64,000 nt of DNA from Ascaphus truei (lineage: Eukaryota; Chordata; Amphibia; Anura; Ascaphidae). Position numbers and translations under genes: made by a program. Within the stretch, counting starts at the first letter, position 1. The number at the start of each line of letters is the position of its first letter. The stretch is from assembly GCA_036426205.1 (NCBI GenBank), contig CM071586.1:8738219-8802218 (forward strand), written 5' to 3'. Below, one piece after another: positions 32,903-44,611 of this stretch. The notes under the pieces are model-generated. The model did no database searches. It saw nothing but the letters and a program-made list of their open reading frames with translations, and had not been told where the DNA came from.

Positions 32903-33120
32903 CTGTTCAACTGTTGTTTATTTTTTGTAAATGTTGTTGTAAATGTTTTGACTTTCTGCACTTTAATAAAGGATGTTGCGATTTTTAAATTTCACGAATA
33001 AAGATTTTTTTTTAATAACACCATACTGTTGTGCTGTACTGTACATGTTTTGACTTTCTGTACTTTAATAAAGGAGATGTTGCGTATTTTAACTTGTATT
33101 AATAAAGAAATGTTTTTACT
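32903..33120 (+). promoter_or_regulatory. Multiple AATAAA signals after the BEN gene
   Basis: AATAAA hexamers occur near 32965, 32997, 33067 and 33099, with more near 33293, 33328 and 33520. They lie within degenerate repeats of a 'gttttgactttctgtacttt' type sequence, and the first are well placed to end the BEN transcript. Confidence 0.45.
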
Positions 33121-33124
33121 TACT

Positions 33125-33237
33125 GTACACAGGACCCGCACAATTCCAGTCCATGAGGGCCGCAAACAGGTATGGTTTTCAAGGTTTTCCTGAAAACGGG
33201 CCTGTTTGCAGCCCTCGAGGACTGGAGTTGTGCAGGC
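33125..33237. mobile_element. Small fold-back MITE
   Basis: Arms starting cacaattccagtcc and, reversed, cacaactccagtcc pair over about 40 bp, including the gcaaacagg / cctgtttgc steps, around a short ttttc/gaaaa centre. No target duplication was resolved. Confidence 0.6.
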
Positions 33238-33239
33238 CT

Positions 33240-34325
33240 GACTGGCTGTTCTGTACACCATCCTACTGTAAATGTTTTGCCTTTCTGTACTTTAATAAAG
33301 GAGATGTTGCGATTTTTACATTTCATGAATAAAGAATTTCTTTTAATAACACCATGTGACTGTAAACCATACTGACTGACTGTAAATGTTTTGACTTTCT
33401 GTACATAAATGTTTTCACTAGCAGTAAACCATACACCTGTTGATGTTTTGAATTGCTGTACACTTAAAATGTTTTTACATTGTACAGTATTTGTAAATAA
33501 ATGTTTTTGTACTTACTCCACCAATAAAAGAAACTGTTGATTTGTTTTAAATTGTTCCATTGTCTACTTTTATACTGTAACAAAATACAGTGTTTCTAGA
33601 ATGTACAGTACTGTCCAGGCATACTGTACTGTATAATGTAGGCATGCTCAGCACTGTACATCACAAGAGTATTAAAACAATACATGCTGTACGGGTATAA
33701 AATACACATATGTACTGGAATACATGTAGAATAAATTCATACTTTTTATTTTCTCGGGTTTATTATACAGTATATATAAAAAAGTATTTTATACGGTCTG
33801 AAAACATCAGCATACTGTTTCAGGTATTCTATCCTAATCAATAACAACGGCCACTAAACTGTAGACTCGGTACGTGGTTTTTTAAAATCCGATTCAGCAA
33901 TGTGCAGGCATTGTTACACAAAGCGATATTATCCATCGAAATCCCTCCATTTGCCGTTTTCCGCATGAGATGACAAAGTTTTCTTTTCTGAGGAAAAACA
34001 AAAGTAAAAGTTTTACTGTAATGGTCAGCCCCCTAAAGAAGTTCCCACAGTCAGTCCCACCAATAATTTTCTCAGGGGGCGTCTCCTGTTCACATTCGCA
34101 TGCTCCTACCGTCGATGTGATGACACGCATATGCGTTTCAAGAAGTTTCCTATGCGCATGCGCCTAGCTTTTCACCAATTGTGCAGTATCTACTGTAGAA
34201 GCCGCTCAACCAATGATATTGCTTACAGGAGAATCGCTTGACTTTTGAATCGCACTGATATTGATATTTTCAAAAGAAAAAAAAAGAGAATAAAATACGA
34301 TAACATTACTCACCATAGAATTTCC
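33240..34325. other. Right part of the transposon region, no gene
   Basis: AT-rich with many TACTGTA words up to about 33.9 kb. Beyond that lies more GC-rich DNA with gcgcatgcgc near 34155. The transposon's right end would be expected here but no match to its left terminal repeat was found. Confidence 0.4.
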
Positions 34326-34473
34326 CAATCAGGGGCGCATGCGCGAAGCCAGAGTGCATGGAAGTCTAGGTTACTAGCTCCTCTCACACCGGTTCAATTA
34401 TCGATTAAAAGTGGCACATCAAGTGACCCCACAATCAGCATATTGACATACATATCGATCGGAACACCCAGAG

Positions 34474-35311
34474 ATGCCGACCAAGGCTAAATTGAAGCAG
34501 AAAGACCCCTCGGTCACAACTTATTTTAACAAAAAACCCTCAGCAGCAGTGAGCGGCTCCGAATTACCTGTGCTAGCGATGCAGTCAGACTCTGAGACTG
34601 ACAGGCCGGCACCAAGAGCTGGTCACCAGGAAGGACCTCCGAGAATTCTGTGGGGAAATGAAACAGTTGGCCCAACTAGAGGACAAGATCAGAGATATCA
34701 CCGACAAACAAGAGGATGCAGAGAATCGCGATTGGCGAAATAATGTGCGCATTCGGGGGGTCCCAGAAGCCGTTAATGACCCAGAAGACTTTGTACAGAA
34801 GTGGCTGGAACACCTGCTACCTGACAGAACGGCACAGGACTTACACCTTGATAGGTGCCATAGAGCTTTGAGATCAAAACCACAGGCGGGTGACCCCCCG
34901 CGTGATATTATTGTCCGCTTTCACATTGATAAAATTAAGGACTCTATCTGCAGGATAGCCAGGGAGACGAGAGCCATGGAGTTTGAAGGAATCAAACTCC
35001 AGATTTACCAAGATCTGTCCCCAGCTACCCTCTCTAGAAGAAGAAATCTGGGGCCGGTTACGAAAATCCTGCAAGACAAGGGCGTAAGGTATCGGTGGCT
35101 GTTCCCGTTCGCCATCCTGGTAGTCAAGAACAGTGTGGCGAATACCCTGCGGAGAGCGGAAGATGGCGACGTCTTCCTTAAAAAGCTGGGTCTCCTGCAA
35201 AAAAACCCTAGCCCCGGTCCCTCTCAACCTCCTCACCTGGAATCAGAGGCAGATCAAGCACTGGAGACGTCCTGGAGCATAGTCGGAGCCGTGGCAGCTG
35301 AAACCACGTGA
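34474..35311 (+). pseudogene. LINE ORF1 (L1-type RNA-binding protein), one frameshift
   Basis: It opens at 34474 with a basic, Ser/Thr-rich head and changes frame near 34615. It then reads a short coiled coil (LAQLEDKIRDITDKQEDAEN), an RRM-like segment beginning NNVRIRGVPE, and the carboxy-terminal domain with DLSPATLSRRRNLGPVTKIL. This order is that of L1 ORF1p, which coats LINE RNA as a trimer. Confidence 0.8.
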
Positions 35312-37040
35312 AGATCCGAGCCTTTCATCATCGAGCAAAACCAATTAAGCAGTTAAAGGAACATTACCCCATTCCCCACTCCATGTTAAAATGGCCGGCC
35401 ATAGAGGATAATACATGCCCCCCCCCCCCCCCACCCCTGGTGGTCACCTTCGGGAACTGCAAGCTCGAGATGACGGCAGCCATCTCCAGTGATCTTCCTG
35501 GATGTCAGTGGCGGGAACCCGCGCTGAGGGCGCGAAGAGAGAGGAGGAGGCGCCACAGACCCCCAGACAGCCCAGCGACGCATCAGAGGAGCTGCATCGA
35601 TCAGCCTCTTCCGCTTGTGCACGTGACTTCTGGGTCACGGAGTAGTTCCGGAGGACAGAGCGCTACGGGAGCCACAGATGCTGGGGCTGCACTACATGGA
35701 TAAAGGAGAGGTGTACAGGGCTAGATCTGTAGAGGAAGTGACCCGATGACAGAGCGCAGGAAGGAGAGGGGGAACGACAGTATATAGATATACCTCACAC
35801 GTCCCGTACAGAGATGAGGGGAGTGCTGGAGATCATAGGCAAGATACAGGCAGACCCCCATAGGAGTGAGGAGGTATATACGGTTAGGGTTTCCCTGATA
35901 AGGTTCCCGTACACGAGGGGTAGACATTGACAACATGGGATTCTCCACACACATAAAATCACGGCCTAGAAGGGTCAGGCTTTCTACCCAGCAGCTCAGG
36001 TCAGATAGCGCCTCGGTGAACTAACAGGGGTTGAGTAATAGGCCCCAGGTGGCACAAAGCGAGCAGTAAAGGGGGTAGATAGCAGGCTAGGTAGACATCC
36101 TGGAACGGCCAGAAAGACACTTAGGGATAAAAGGGGGATAAAAGGGGGGATAAAAGGGGGAGGGAGGGATAGGGGTACTGCTTTACAATTTTGGTCTGGA
36201 TCATGATACGCTCATTCACGCTCATTCATACTGTTCAAGTTAAAGTATTATGTAATAGTGTTATAGTTTTATGTTTTGTTTCGTTATATGGTTACTTGTC
36301 ATCACAACAGACGGCTGGCGGGGTGCTCGGAGATGCTCATGACGAGATGCTGTACATCCAGGCATCTGCCTACTCGGGACGTGAGCCCCAATACCACTCT
36401 GCTCCGCTAAGGGCCACAGAGGGAGGGGATTTAAACCCTCCGTGGAAGAAAAGACGAGAAGCACTAACAGTAGGGGCAGCGTATCTCCGGGTGGCGGGGG
36501 ATCTTCAGGCACCGGGACGCGTCCGCAGAGCCAACGTTAAGTTAAGTTATACAATTTACCCAGTTCGTTAAGCTGTAATAAAGATATACTGTGTCACAAT
36601 CCATCGCACTGCACTTACGTGGAACACTGCTGTTGCGAACTAAACCTGGTTGTTCGCCGGCGCCTCAGGTGGTGTCCCATGGAGGTAGTCCATGGGAACC
36701 ATTTAGCCCTACAAAGGACAGTCCCGAGAATACTTAGTCACCCCCTAGTCAGGTGCCATGTGGCTGTCCGATATGTAGGGCAGGAGAGCCGACTCTGGAT
36801 CTGCCCAGACACGGCTCTTTGCCTTTTACTTTTTTTTTGCACTTTTTTGTCCCTTTCCCATCCTTCCCTCTCCCTACCTACTCCTCATCCTGGGACACGG
36901 GTTTCCCCCACACGGGGGATATATTGGTCCTCTCCGCTGGTGTATATAGGAGCCTACACAAACACCGCCCTACAGCCATGGCATAGACTACATACACACA
37001 GTATCAGAATATTAAGCAGTCCCTATATAGAACCATGTAA
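35312..37040 (+). other. LINE inter-ORF region
   Basis: Non-coding as far as seen. It has a poly-C run near 35420-35432, a G-rich repeat (ttagggataaaaggggg, near 36120-36165) and a CT-rich run near 36840-36890. Small open frames have no family signal. Its length (1.7 kb) is large for an L1-type element, so an unrecognised insertion is possible. Confidence 0.45.
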
Positions 37041-40000
37041 ATGGCCTTAAATATTATATCTAATAATGTAAAAGGGTTTAACAACCCGGCATTCACAGAT
37101 TATGAAAGGAAACAGGCCGATGTTCTCCTAGTCCAGGAACCCCATTTCAGCCGCAGCAGTTCACCCAAATACTTAAATAAACAATTCTCACAATTTTACT
37201 TAGCGTCAGCAGCCGGAAAAAAAAGAGGGGTCGGCATTCTCTTCCACAATCCAGTCCCATTCACTTTAGAAACACTCAAAAGGGATAGTGAAGGCAGATT
37301 TTTGATCATGGTTGGAACTATACAAGAACAACTAATAACATTGGCCTCGATTTATGCTTCGTGTGAGCAAAGCCATGACTTCTTCCGGGAATTTTTCCAG
37401 AAACGAAATCAAGTGGCCAAAGGCCATATTATACTTGCAGGAGACTTTAATCTAACTTTAAACCCAAAAATGGACAGGACTGGCATATCCAGAAATGGTC
37501 GGAAGAAAGTATTGGATACCTTAAAGGCAGGATTTTTAAAAAATCAGCTAACTGATATTTGGAGGGAACTTCACCCCACTGAAAAAAAACTATACCTTCT
37601 ACTCCCATCCCATCGATGCCTATAGCAGAAATTTCATGGTCTGACCGGGCCAATAGAGCTGAGGTGCAATCAAATTCGTTCTGATAGGCCTGGCGCAAAC
37701 TGGAAGCTTAATGAGTCACTTCTTAAAATCTCAGGCATATGTGGCTCGATAGGCGAGGAGATTGATCAATTTTTCACTACTAACTATGGTTCGGTGAGTT
37801 CGTATCTCACTCTCTGGGAGGCCCATAAGGCAAGCATAAGGGGCATTCTAATTGGCATTGCAGCCCGCAGGAAGAGAGAGCGCAATACCAAGATTTTAGC
37901 GCTCCAATCCAAATTACATTCCCTTACGTCAAGGCATAAACAGAAACTGGACCCACTGGTCTTAACAGAGATAAAGAATACCAAAATTGAGCTCAATCTC
38001 TTGATGGTCTCGCAGGCCGACAAATCCCTGAGTTGGTCGCGGAGGAAATTCTATGAAAAGGCAAAAGGCCAGATACCATGCTAGCGCGTAAACTACACAC
38101 CCGACAGTCCAACTATAACATACAGGCGATCTGCTTTAAGAACGGCGCCTCCACATCTAATCCAAAAAGCATAGTCGAGGAATTTAAATCATTTTATGAA
38201 AATGTATATAATGGGGAGAAAGTGGCACATAGCTCCAAAACCACAAGGGCTGTGGAAGATTTTGTGGCAGGCTCCAACCTGACAGGACTGAGTGAGCTGG
38301 ATAGAGAGGTATTAGAGGCTGATTTCACATTGGAGGAGCTTTCCCAGGTAATCACCGACCTCAAGCCTTCAAAGGCCCCTTTGAAAAGCCCAGATGGCTT
38401 CTCAGGGCAGTATTACAAGAAGTTCATTAAGAACCTGGCCCCATGGCTGCTCCGAATGTTTAATGCTGTATTAGCAGGAGCCCCATTTCCGGAGCGGATG
38501 CTCCAGGCGTCTATCTCACTAATTTATAAACCTGGTAAGGATCCGCAGGATTGCAAAAGTTATCGGCCAATCTCCCAAATCAATACTGATATTAAAATTT
38601 ACGCCAAATTACTGGCCAATAGATTAAGTCATATCCTGCCCAGACTCATACATCCAGATCAAGTCGGCTTTATTAAATATAGACAAGCTGCGGACAACAC
38701 CCGACGAATCATTGATCTGATAGAAATAGCCAATAATAAGAAATTACAAGTTATGATGTTGAGTCTGGATGCAGAAAAAGCGTTTGACAGGATTGACTGG
38801 CCTTACTTAAAACAGACGCTTGGGGCCTTCGGCTTCGGGGAGCGGATGAGTGGGGCGATATTGTCGCTATACTCTGGCTCCGCTGCTAGGGTCCTTGTAG
38901 GAGGACATGTGCAGAGGTACACAATGGAGACTGTTGTAAGGTGAAATTATAACAAGGCTTTATTGTGCCTGTCACTTAAAACACAGCAAAAAAACAACTT
39001 AAGCGAAATAGTGAGCCAAACAAAGAAAACCTATCTCTGCTTTGGAGACTATCTACACATGTAGCTCAGCCCTCTCTGACTGGGTTGGTTAGCTAGGCTC
39101 TTTACCAGCCCCAAATCATGGAGACATTTATCAATACGCAGACATAGATAATAGTCTTATACTGAAAAAAAGCAGCTGGGCTGCTGTAGGGGAAGCTTCT
39201 CTGCTCTCTTGGAACCGCACCCTTGTGTGCACAGAAAATGTCAGGCTCCAAGTTTAGAATCCGGTCCCTTTTGTCTTGTGGTCAGCTTGTCGCTCAAGAC
39301 ATCTGCCCTTCCTTGGTTCAGCCCCATTGTGGACTAAGGAATCTCTGCTCTGTCTCCAAAGTTCAGCTCAGGTGTGTGCTAAGGAGTCTCACTTCCTGTC
39401 TCAAAAGACAGGCTTTTCTAAGCCATCTAATCAGGCAGGTGGTGTTAGTTAATTGCCTACCAGCAGTTAACCACCACACTGCTGGATTAGAGGCACATTT
39501 GTGAACAGGGATAAGTCCCCTGTTACAGTCCTCCATCAGGGCTTCCCATCAAATATATTCTAAATTAAAAGCGGCACACGTCAGGGGGGCCCATTATCTC
39601 CCCTTTTATTCGCCCTGTGTATGGAGCCTCTGGCAGCGCAGATCCGTAACAACCCGGATATCTCAGGGATTACTTTACATTCACAATACCATAAGGTTGC
39701 CCTGTACGCTGACGATATATTACTGTTGATCTCTAAACCTCTTACCTCTCTACCGAACCTATTTGACCTGTTAGAGAAATTCAATAGAATATCAGGATTC
39801 AAAATAAATCAAACCAAATCCGAGGCCCTGAATATTAGCCTTCCAAAAGAAACCGAAAAACTACTGAGTCTGAACTTCAACTTCAATTGGCAACCAAAAC
39901 ATATTAAGTATCTGGGAGTCCCCATCACTAAAGATTACAAGGGCATTTACAAGGCAAATTATCCCAAATTGATTAGAACATTGAAAGAGGACCTGAGAAA

Positions 40001-41460
40001 GTGGATGCCCCACAGGATCTCCTGGATAGGTAGGATACATAGTGTAAAGATGAATATACTCCCCCGTATCCTATATCTGTTTCAGACTCTACCAGTGCCA
40101 CTTAGACTGAAGGAAATACTCTCACTTCAGTCTGACATCTCTAAGTTTATCTGGGGAGGAGAGAAACCGAGAGTAAACAAGACAATTATGAAAAAAAAAA
40201 CACCCGGACGGGTGGCCTAGCGGTACCTTGCCTGTTATCTTACTATAAAGCGGCGCAATTGTGTCAACTCACACAATGGCAGACCAACCCAGCATTGAAA
40301 AGAAGGGTGGATCTGGAAAAGATGGCTTGCTCCCCATTGGAGATAGACAATTTGGCTACCTAAAACAGCCGTTAAATGGGCTGACCGGCCGCTTTCCTCG
40401 GTGGCTAACTCGCTGTCGGTATGGGAGACCACTAAATTTAAACACGCCTTGACCTCAAAACACTCACTGATGTCCCCGTTGTGGGGCAACCCCGACTTTG
40501 CGCCAGGACTGGCAGAAAGCGCCACAAGGCATTGGAAAAAATATAGATATCTTAGGTTAAGAGATCTGGAGGGAATACCAAATAAGATTAAATCATTTGA
40601 ACAAATCAGATCTGAAAAAAATATCCCACATTCCGAATTTTTCCGCTACCTCCAGATCAGAGCGTACTTTAACAAAAATTCTCCCTATCCGCCCTTAACT
40701 ACATTTGAAAAGCTCTGTCTGACAGAAACAGACACACAGGGACTTACATCGCAGATGTATGGGGAAGTGGTCGGTTCTGGGAGCACACAACAACAAAAAC
40801 TGGCATACAGAGTTCGATGGGAAGCAGACCTGGAAGAGGAATTGGAAGAGGAAGACTGGTCGGCCAAACTGGAGGCCACAGCTAAGAGTTCCATCTGTAC
40901 AACTTTGAAGAAAAATGCATATACAGTATTGATGAGATGGTATCTCACCCCGCTAACATTATCAAGGTTTGTCCCTGGATACTCCCTACTGTGTCATTAA
41001 CAGTGTGGAGAATCGGCTGACCTGTTACACATGTTGTGGTCTTGCCCTCGAATCTCATCTTTATGGGAAGAAATTAGACATTGGATCCAGAGGATTTTTG
41101 ACCTCACAATTCCCCCGGATCCGTGTCTATTCCTTTTGAATAGACCATGGCCGGGCCTCTCTTAAATGGGAAATAAACTGGTTGCACATTTTGCAACAGC
41201 AACGAGGTGAGAGATCGCAGCTATGTGGAAACAACCTGAGATCACAAACATCCCCAAGATTCGGAACAGATTATGGTATATATGCCAGATGGAAAAATGA
41301 ATGAGTTTAGTTAATGACACCGGCACCAAATATCTAAAAGTCTGGACGCCTTGGTTGGCACAGACAGATGTCCCAGGGGTAGAGGTAGCCACAATTTGGC
41401 AGATAGTCTTAAATGCATTCTCACTCAAAGAGAGCGAGCTGGACTGGGAAGGCTAGCTGA
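37041..41460 (+). pseudogene. LINE ORF2: endonuclease and reverse transcriptase, several breaks
   Basis: The AP-like endonuclease starts at 37041 (SNNVKGFN, VQEPHF, LAGDFN) and ends in other frames after 37620. RT blocks follow from 38078 (PSKAPLKSPDGFSGQYYKKF, YRPISQINTD, LSLDAEKAFDRI). After the solo LTR the frame resumes at 39533, with LYADDILLLI as the catalytic block and IKYLGVPIT. The carboxy end (LMRWYLTP, then a Cys/His region ending in ..LLHMLWSCP) is in further shifted frames to about 41460. Target-primed reverse transcription would be its role, but the copy is dead. Confidence 0.85.
38896..39527 (-). mobile_element. Solo LTR in LINE ORF2
   Basis: TGTAGGAGGACATG...CCTGTTACA, 632 bp, with the 5-bp target duplication gtcct at 38891-38895 and 39528-39532. 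It is a diverged relative of the LTRs at 6284 and 14048, with the same order of shared blocks (aaggcttta, gtctcaaaagacaggctttt, ctgctggattagaggcacat). Sense is inferred from the reverse-strand AATAAA. Confidence 0.92.
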
Positions 41461-41806
41461 TTTGCACTTCAATTAGACACAGCATAGATCCTATAGGTGG
41501 TGACCACGGCAGCCTAGCCACCAATTTAAACGCAGAAGAAAAGAGAGCCCATGCCCCCCAGGTCCCCCCCGCTCCTTCCCGTCTTTCTCTTCCTTACCCT
41601 TATTTTATTTTGTCCCTAAGTTTAAATTGCCTACTGTACCTTCAGGTTTGAAGGAAGTTATATACCTCTATTTTCATTATACGTGCCTAAGGGAGAGACT
41701 ACGTGTATTGTCTAAGGATGGAATGCATTGAATGTTTAATTCACCTGTATCGCGATACTATCTGTACTGAAAAATTCAATAAACTTGAAGTTATAAAAAA
41801 AAAAAA

Positions 41807-43447
41807 TAGAAATATATGATGTAATTATGAAATATTAACGAATTACTGTGCAGGCTATAGAATAGACTAATACAAGTGCACATGCACAAACTATACATCC
41901 ACTGATGATAAAACTACAAGCCCTTATCTTACTGATACTCACCAGTGAGACATTTTTAGTGGTCTGGCTGTTTCCCTTTATAAACGGCATCAGTGAACAA
42001 GCAAACGGCTACACAAGGCATTGCATATGGAATACAATGCGCATGCACAGTGAATCACATAGTACTTGGTCTGACGAAAGCACCAGTTGCACCAGTTTAT
42101 GGCTCCTTACCATATGCACGATCACACCAATAGCAGCGATATGTCCTATACTACTATACACACTGCCTAATCACCTCACTTCAAGTAACTACACTGTAGT
42201 TTTGATTCTGATATTAAGAATCACTATCCCTCATAGCGATCATCTGGATCCAAAAAAGGAATTGCATCTCAGTGTGGTTTTCATCTCAGGTGGGATTATT
42301 TCCTAAAGGCATATATATATTTAGGTAGAAGATACAGGACTCATTATAGGCGACACTATTCACCTATTAATATCTACACCCATAGCCACTGTTTTTCTAT
42401 GATCATTGGTACTAACCACTCACTATATGTGGATTTAGACATTGAGGGAATTTGCACATAGGTATACATCCTCTCCTTCAGGATCTATATCTATTTTTAA
42501 CATTAGTATAAGAATATTAATATAATTTACTTTTTAACTGTTAAACACTTAGCTGTTGTCTGACCTTGTTACTTCACTATATAGGTCTGCAATGCGCCAC
42601 TAATAGGGATCCTTTAGTGCACTTTGTCTATGAAGTACACTCATCTAGTTATTATAATATCTTCTCCCAGGCAGCACGCATATACCCTCTTATGGGGTTT
42701 TGAGCGAGGTGTCCATTTATTCTCTACTTGATTGAACAGAACAAGTTGCAAAATAAATTGTGATTTATTTCCTTAATAGACAAACACACGACATCTGCAG
42801 AATACACTTAAAACAACACTTACAGGGATAAGGGAACAAAATTAATTGTCCTTGGAACGAAAGAAATTGTCCTTTGCTTGCAAGCGCCAGAAATGCAACC
42901 TTGGTTTAAAAGTCCTGTGGTTATGTTATTAACCCCTTCACTCCTGGACTGGTTGCTGCTGTGCTGGAACAAAGTCTTGCATCTTTACATAATGGATCAA
43001 AATTCAGGAATCACCCTAGGGTGATAGTTATAGACTGCCCAAAGCTATCTTTAACATGTGGATCCAATCCCCTCGTGGGAACAAAAAAAACCACGAATAG
43101 CCAAGTTACCCACAGTTCATAACACCGGTCAAAAGGGCTGTCCGGTGGGCAGGGTGCATGGGTCAGGTTGACGCCCATGACACTTAGCATACCTGGGCTA
43201 CACCCATACCTTGGTGCCGCTGAGTCTGATTTTTGACCCAGAGGTGTCACTAGCCTGGCATCTATTGTGCATCAGTATGCCAGTTTTGTATACATTATGG
43301 GTCTCTGGTTCTTTTCATAACTGACACTCTTTTAGACAGGGAGACGAGACTCCTTTGAGGCTCCGTCATAAAAATAGCCCCAGCTCATTCACCCATATCA
43401 CAACTGGATGTCCACCGAATTCCTTTCCGTCTTACCAACATTCATCC
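41807..43447. other. Spacer with a possible decayed LTR
   Basis: 41807-42700 has no recognised feature. 42720-43440 resembles the LTRs elsewhere in the window in style (a reverse-strand AATAAA near 42760, no coding), but TG...CA ends and a target duplication were not established. Confidence 0.3.
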
Positions 43448-43461
43448 TGCCTTACATTTAA

Positions 43462-44026
43462 AAGAGTACAGGGAAAACGGCGGTGCATCTGCTGCTGCTG
43501 CTGAAGATTGGAAACCACAAACTGCAAACCACAAAATATCCTAGGTGCAAAAATTTGATAAAGCGTGGGATACCACGGGAAACGCATCAGAGTGTTCTTT
43601 TTGGCTGTTACTATGCCCTAAAATAAATTTTTGCACCTAGGATATTTTGTGGTTTGCAGTTTGTGGTTTCCAATCTTCAGCAGCAGCAGCAGATGCACCG
43701 CCGTTTTCCCTGTACTCTCTTCAATTGTTCCTTGGTAGGAGCACGCAGGACAGGACCAGGATATCCCCAAGGTCAGCAGTGAGTACTCCCTTTACTTCAT
43801 TTATGTGATCAGTCCCACACACGGTTACCTAGACCACCACATAAGACTTACCTATATGGCTAGTGGCATAATCTATGGGAGTGTGTTTAACATTGGACTA
43901 TCTGGAATCCTGAGTCTTATGAACTGTCCTATGCTATGAAGGTGTTTATATTTTTATATCATGATAAAACATTGCCTACTCCTGGTTAGCATCACAAGTG
44001 GGAATTAACCCTCCCCTTCCCTTCCA
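43462..44026 (+). mobile_element. Short Penelope derivative with inverted arms
   Basis: Flanked by a 14-bp target duplication, tgccttacatttaa (43448-43461 and 44027-44040). Arms 43464-43557 and 43627-43720 are nearly perfect reverse complements, including a (ctg)n/(cag)n step. The roughly 70-nt loop between them holds a hammerhead-like motif. It has no coding sequence. Confidence 0.75.
43555..43590 (+). ncRNA. Hammerhead-like motif with U3/A8 core, decayed
   Basis: The core TTGATAA is at 43555-43561. Stem II is CGTGG (43564-43568) with CCACG (43573-43577) around gata. GAAA is at 43579-43582 and the triplet ATC ends at 43588. Stem I is not clear and one G-G mismatch sits at the base of stem II. 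It is probably a derived, inactive copy, although the core change matches the one at 28842. Confidence 0.45.
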
Positions 44027-44339
44027 TGCCTTACATTTAAGATCTGCAGTTTTTACACACTTTATTAAAACAACATGTTACGTTTGTGTTATAACTATAA
44101 AATGATATGTATGTGCATGTCTTGTCTTACTGTACATGCACCTCAAAAATCAGGTTTCTGGGTGCTTTCGTTCTAGAATTAGTATTTCTCATTGAAATGC
44201 CAGCTGCTAGACTGCCATCATGTGTCGGTTAGAGGGTATGGCAAGCAATGCATCTTGTCTTTTACCTTCGCAGGCAGGGAATGGCCTGCAAATGGGGAAT
44301 AAAATGGCTGGGACAGGGCAAAGACAGTAATGCATATCC

Positions 44340-44482
44340 AAGAAGGATAAAACAGATTCCTCTTATTGCACTCTCTATTATATTTTTTATAAATTATCCT
44401 AGCAAAACTGCTAGGATAATTTAATAATTTATAAAAAATATAATAGAGAGTGCAATAAGAGGAATCTGTTTTATCCTTCTTG
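44340..44482. repeat. Near-perfect palindrome of about 143 bp
   Basis: Arms of about 57 bp (aagaaggataaaacagattc to ataaatt, and its reverse complement) flank a small inner palindrome, ttatcctagca / tgctaggataa. It would extrude as a hairpin. It may be a fold-back MITE or the inverted-arm remnant of a Penelope insertion. Confidence 0.85.
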
Positions 44483-44611
44483 TTTTTTTTTGTGTGCTCC
44501 TTAACTATCCTCATGTACCCTATTAATATGAAAATACCTAACTATCAATTTTTCATACAAGGATGAGCGGTTAAACTACAAAATTCTGGTAACAGTAATG
44601 CATAGCAAATA

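Larger units (their letters stand above)
25908..34260. mobile_element. Candidate large TA-flanked DNA transposon with transposase and BEN-domain genes
   Basis: It begins CAGTGGCGGCCGCC after a TA and a direct-repeat copy B end. Two divergent genes lie inside: an intron-bearing Tc1/mariner-type transposase (30198-31267, - strand) and a BEN-domain gene (31698-32902, + strand). From about 26.2 to 33.9 kb TACTGTA/GTACAGTAC-like words are very frequent in introns, UTRs and spacers but not in the flanks, which argues that the stretch is one unit. A Penelope insertion (27513-28992) accounts for 1.5 kb. The right terminal repeat was not found; L1 sequence starts near 34330, so the right end is lost or diverged. 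The boundaries other than 25908 are estimates. Confidence 0.5.
34330..41806 (+). mobile_element. L1/Tx1-clade LINE, near full length, both ORFs damaged
   Basis: ORF1 is at about 34474-35311. It is followed by an unusually long 1.7-kb inter-ORF stretch, then ORF2 from 37041 to about 41460, a short 3' UTR with aataaacttgaag and an A run ending near 41806. A solo LTR with its own target duplication interrupts ORF2. The LINE's own target duplication was not found. Confidence 0.85.

Noticed and set aside
34060..34330. Right terminal repeat of the large transposon (ctcagggggcgt resembles sequence near its left end)
   Set aside because: The match is short and in direct, not inverted, orientation, so it was not accepted as the terminus.
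42074..42110. ctgacgaaagcacc as a further hammerhead core
   Set aside because: No GAAA segment or pairing stem follows; a chance match.
41905..42306. 133-residue hydrophobic open frame
   Set aside because: No start context, no homologue recognised, and it lies in repeat-like spacer after the LINE tail.
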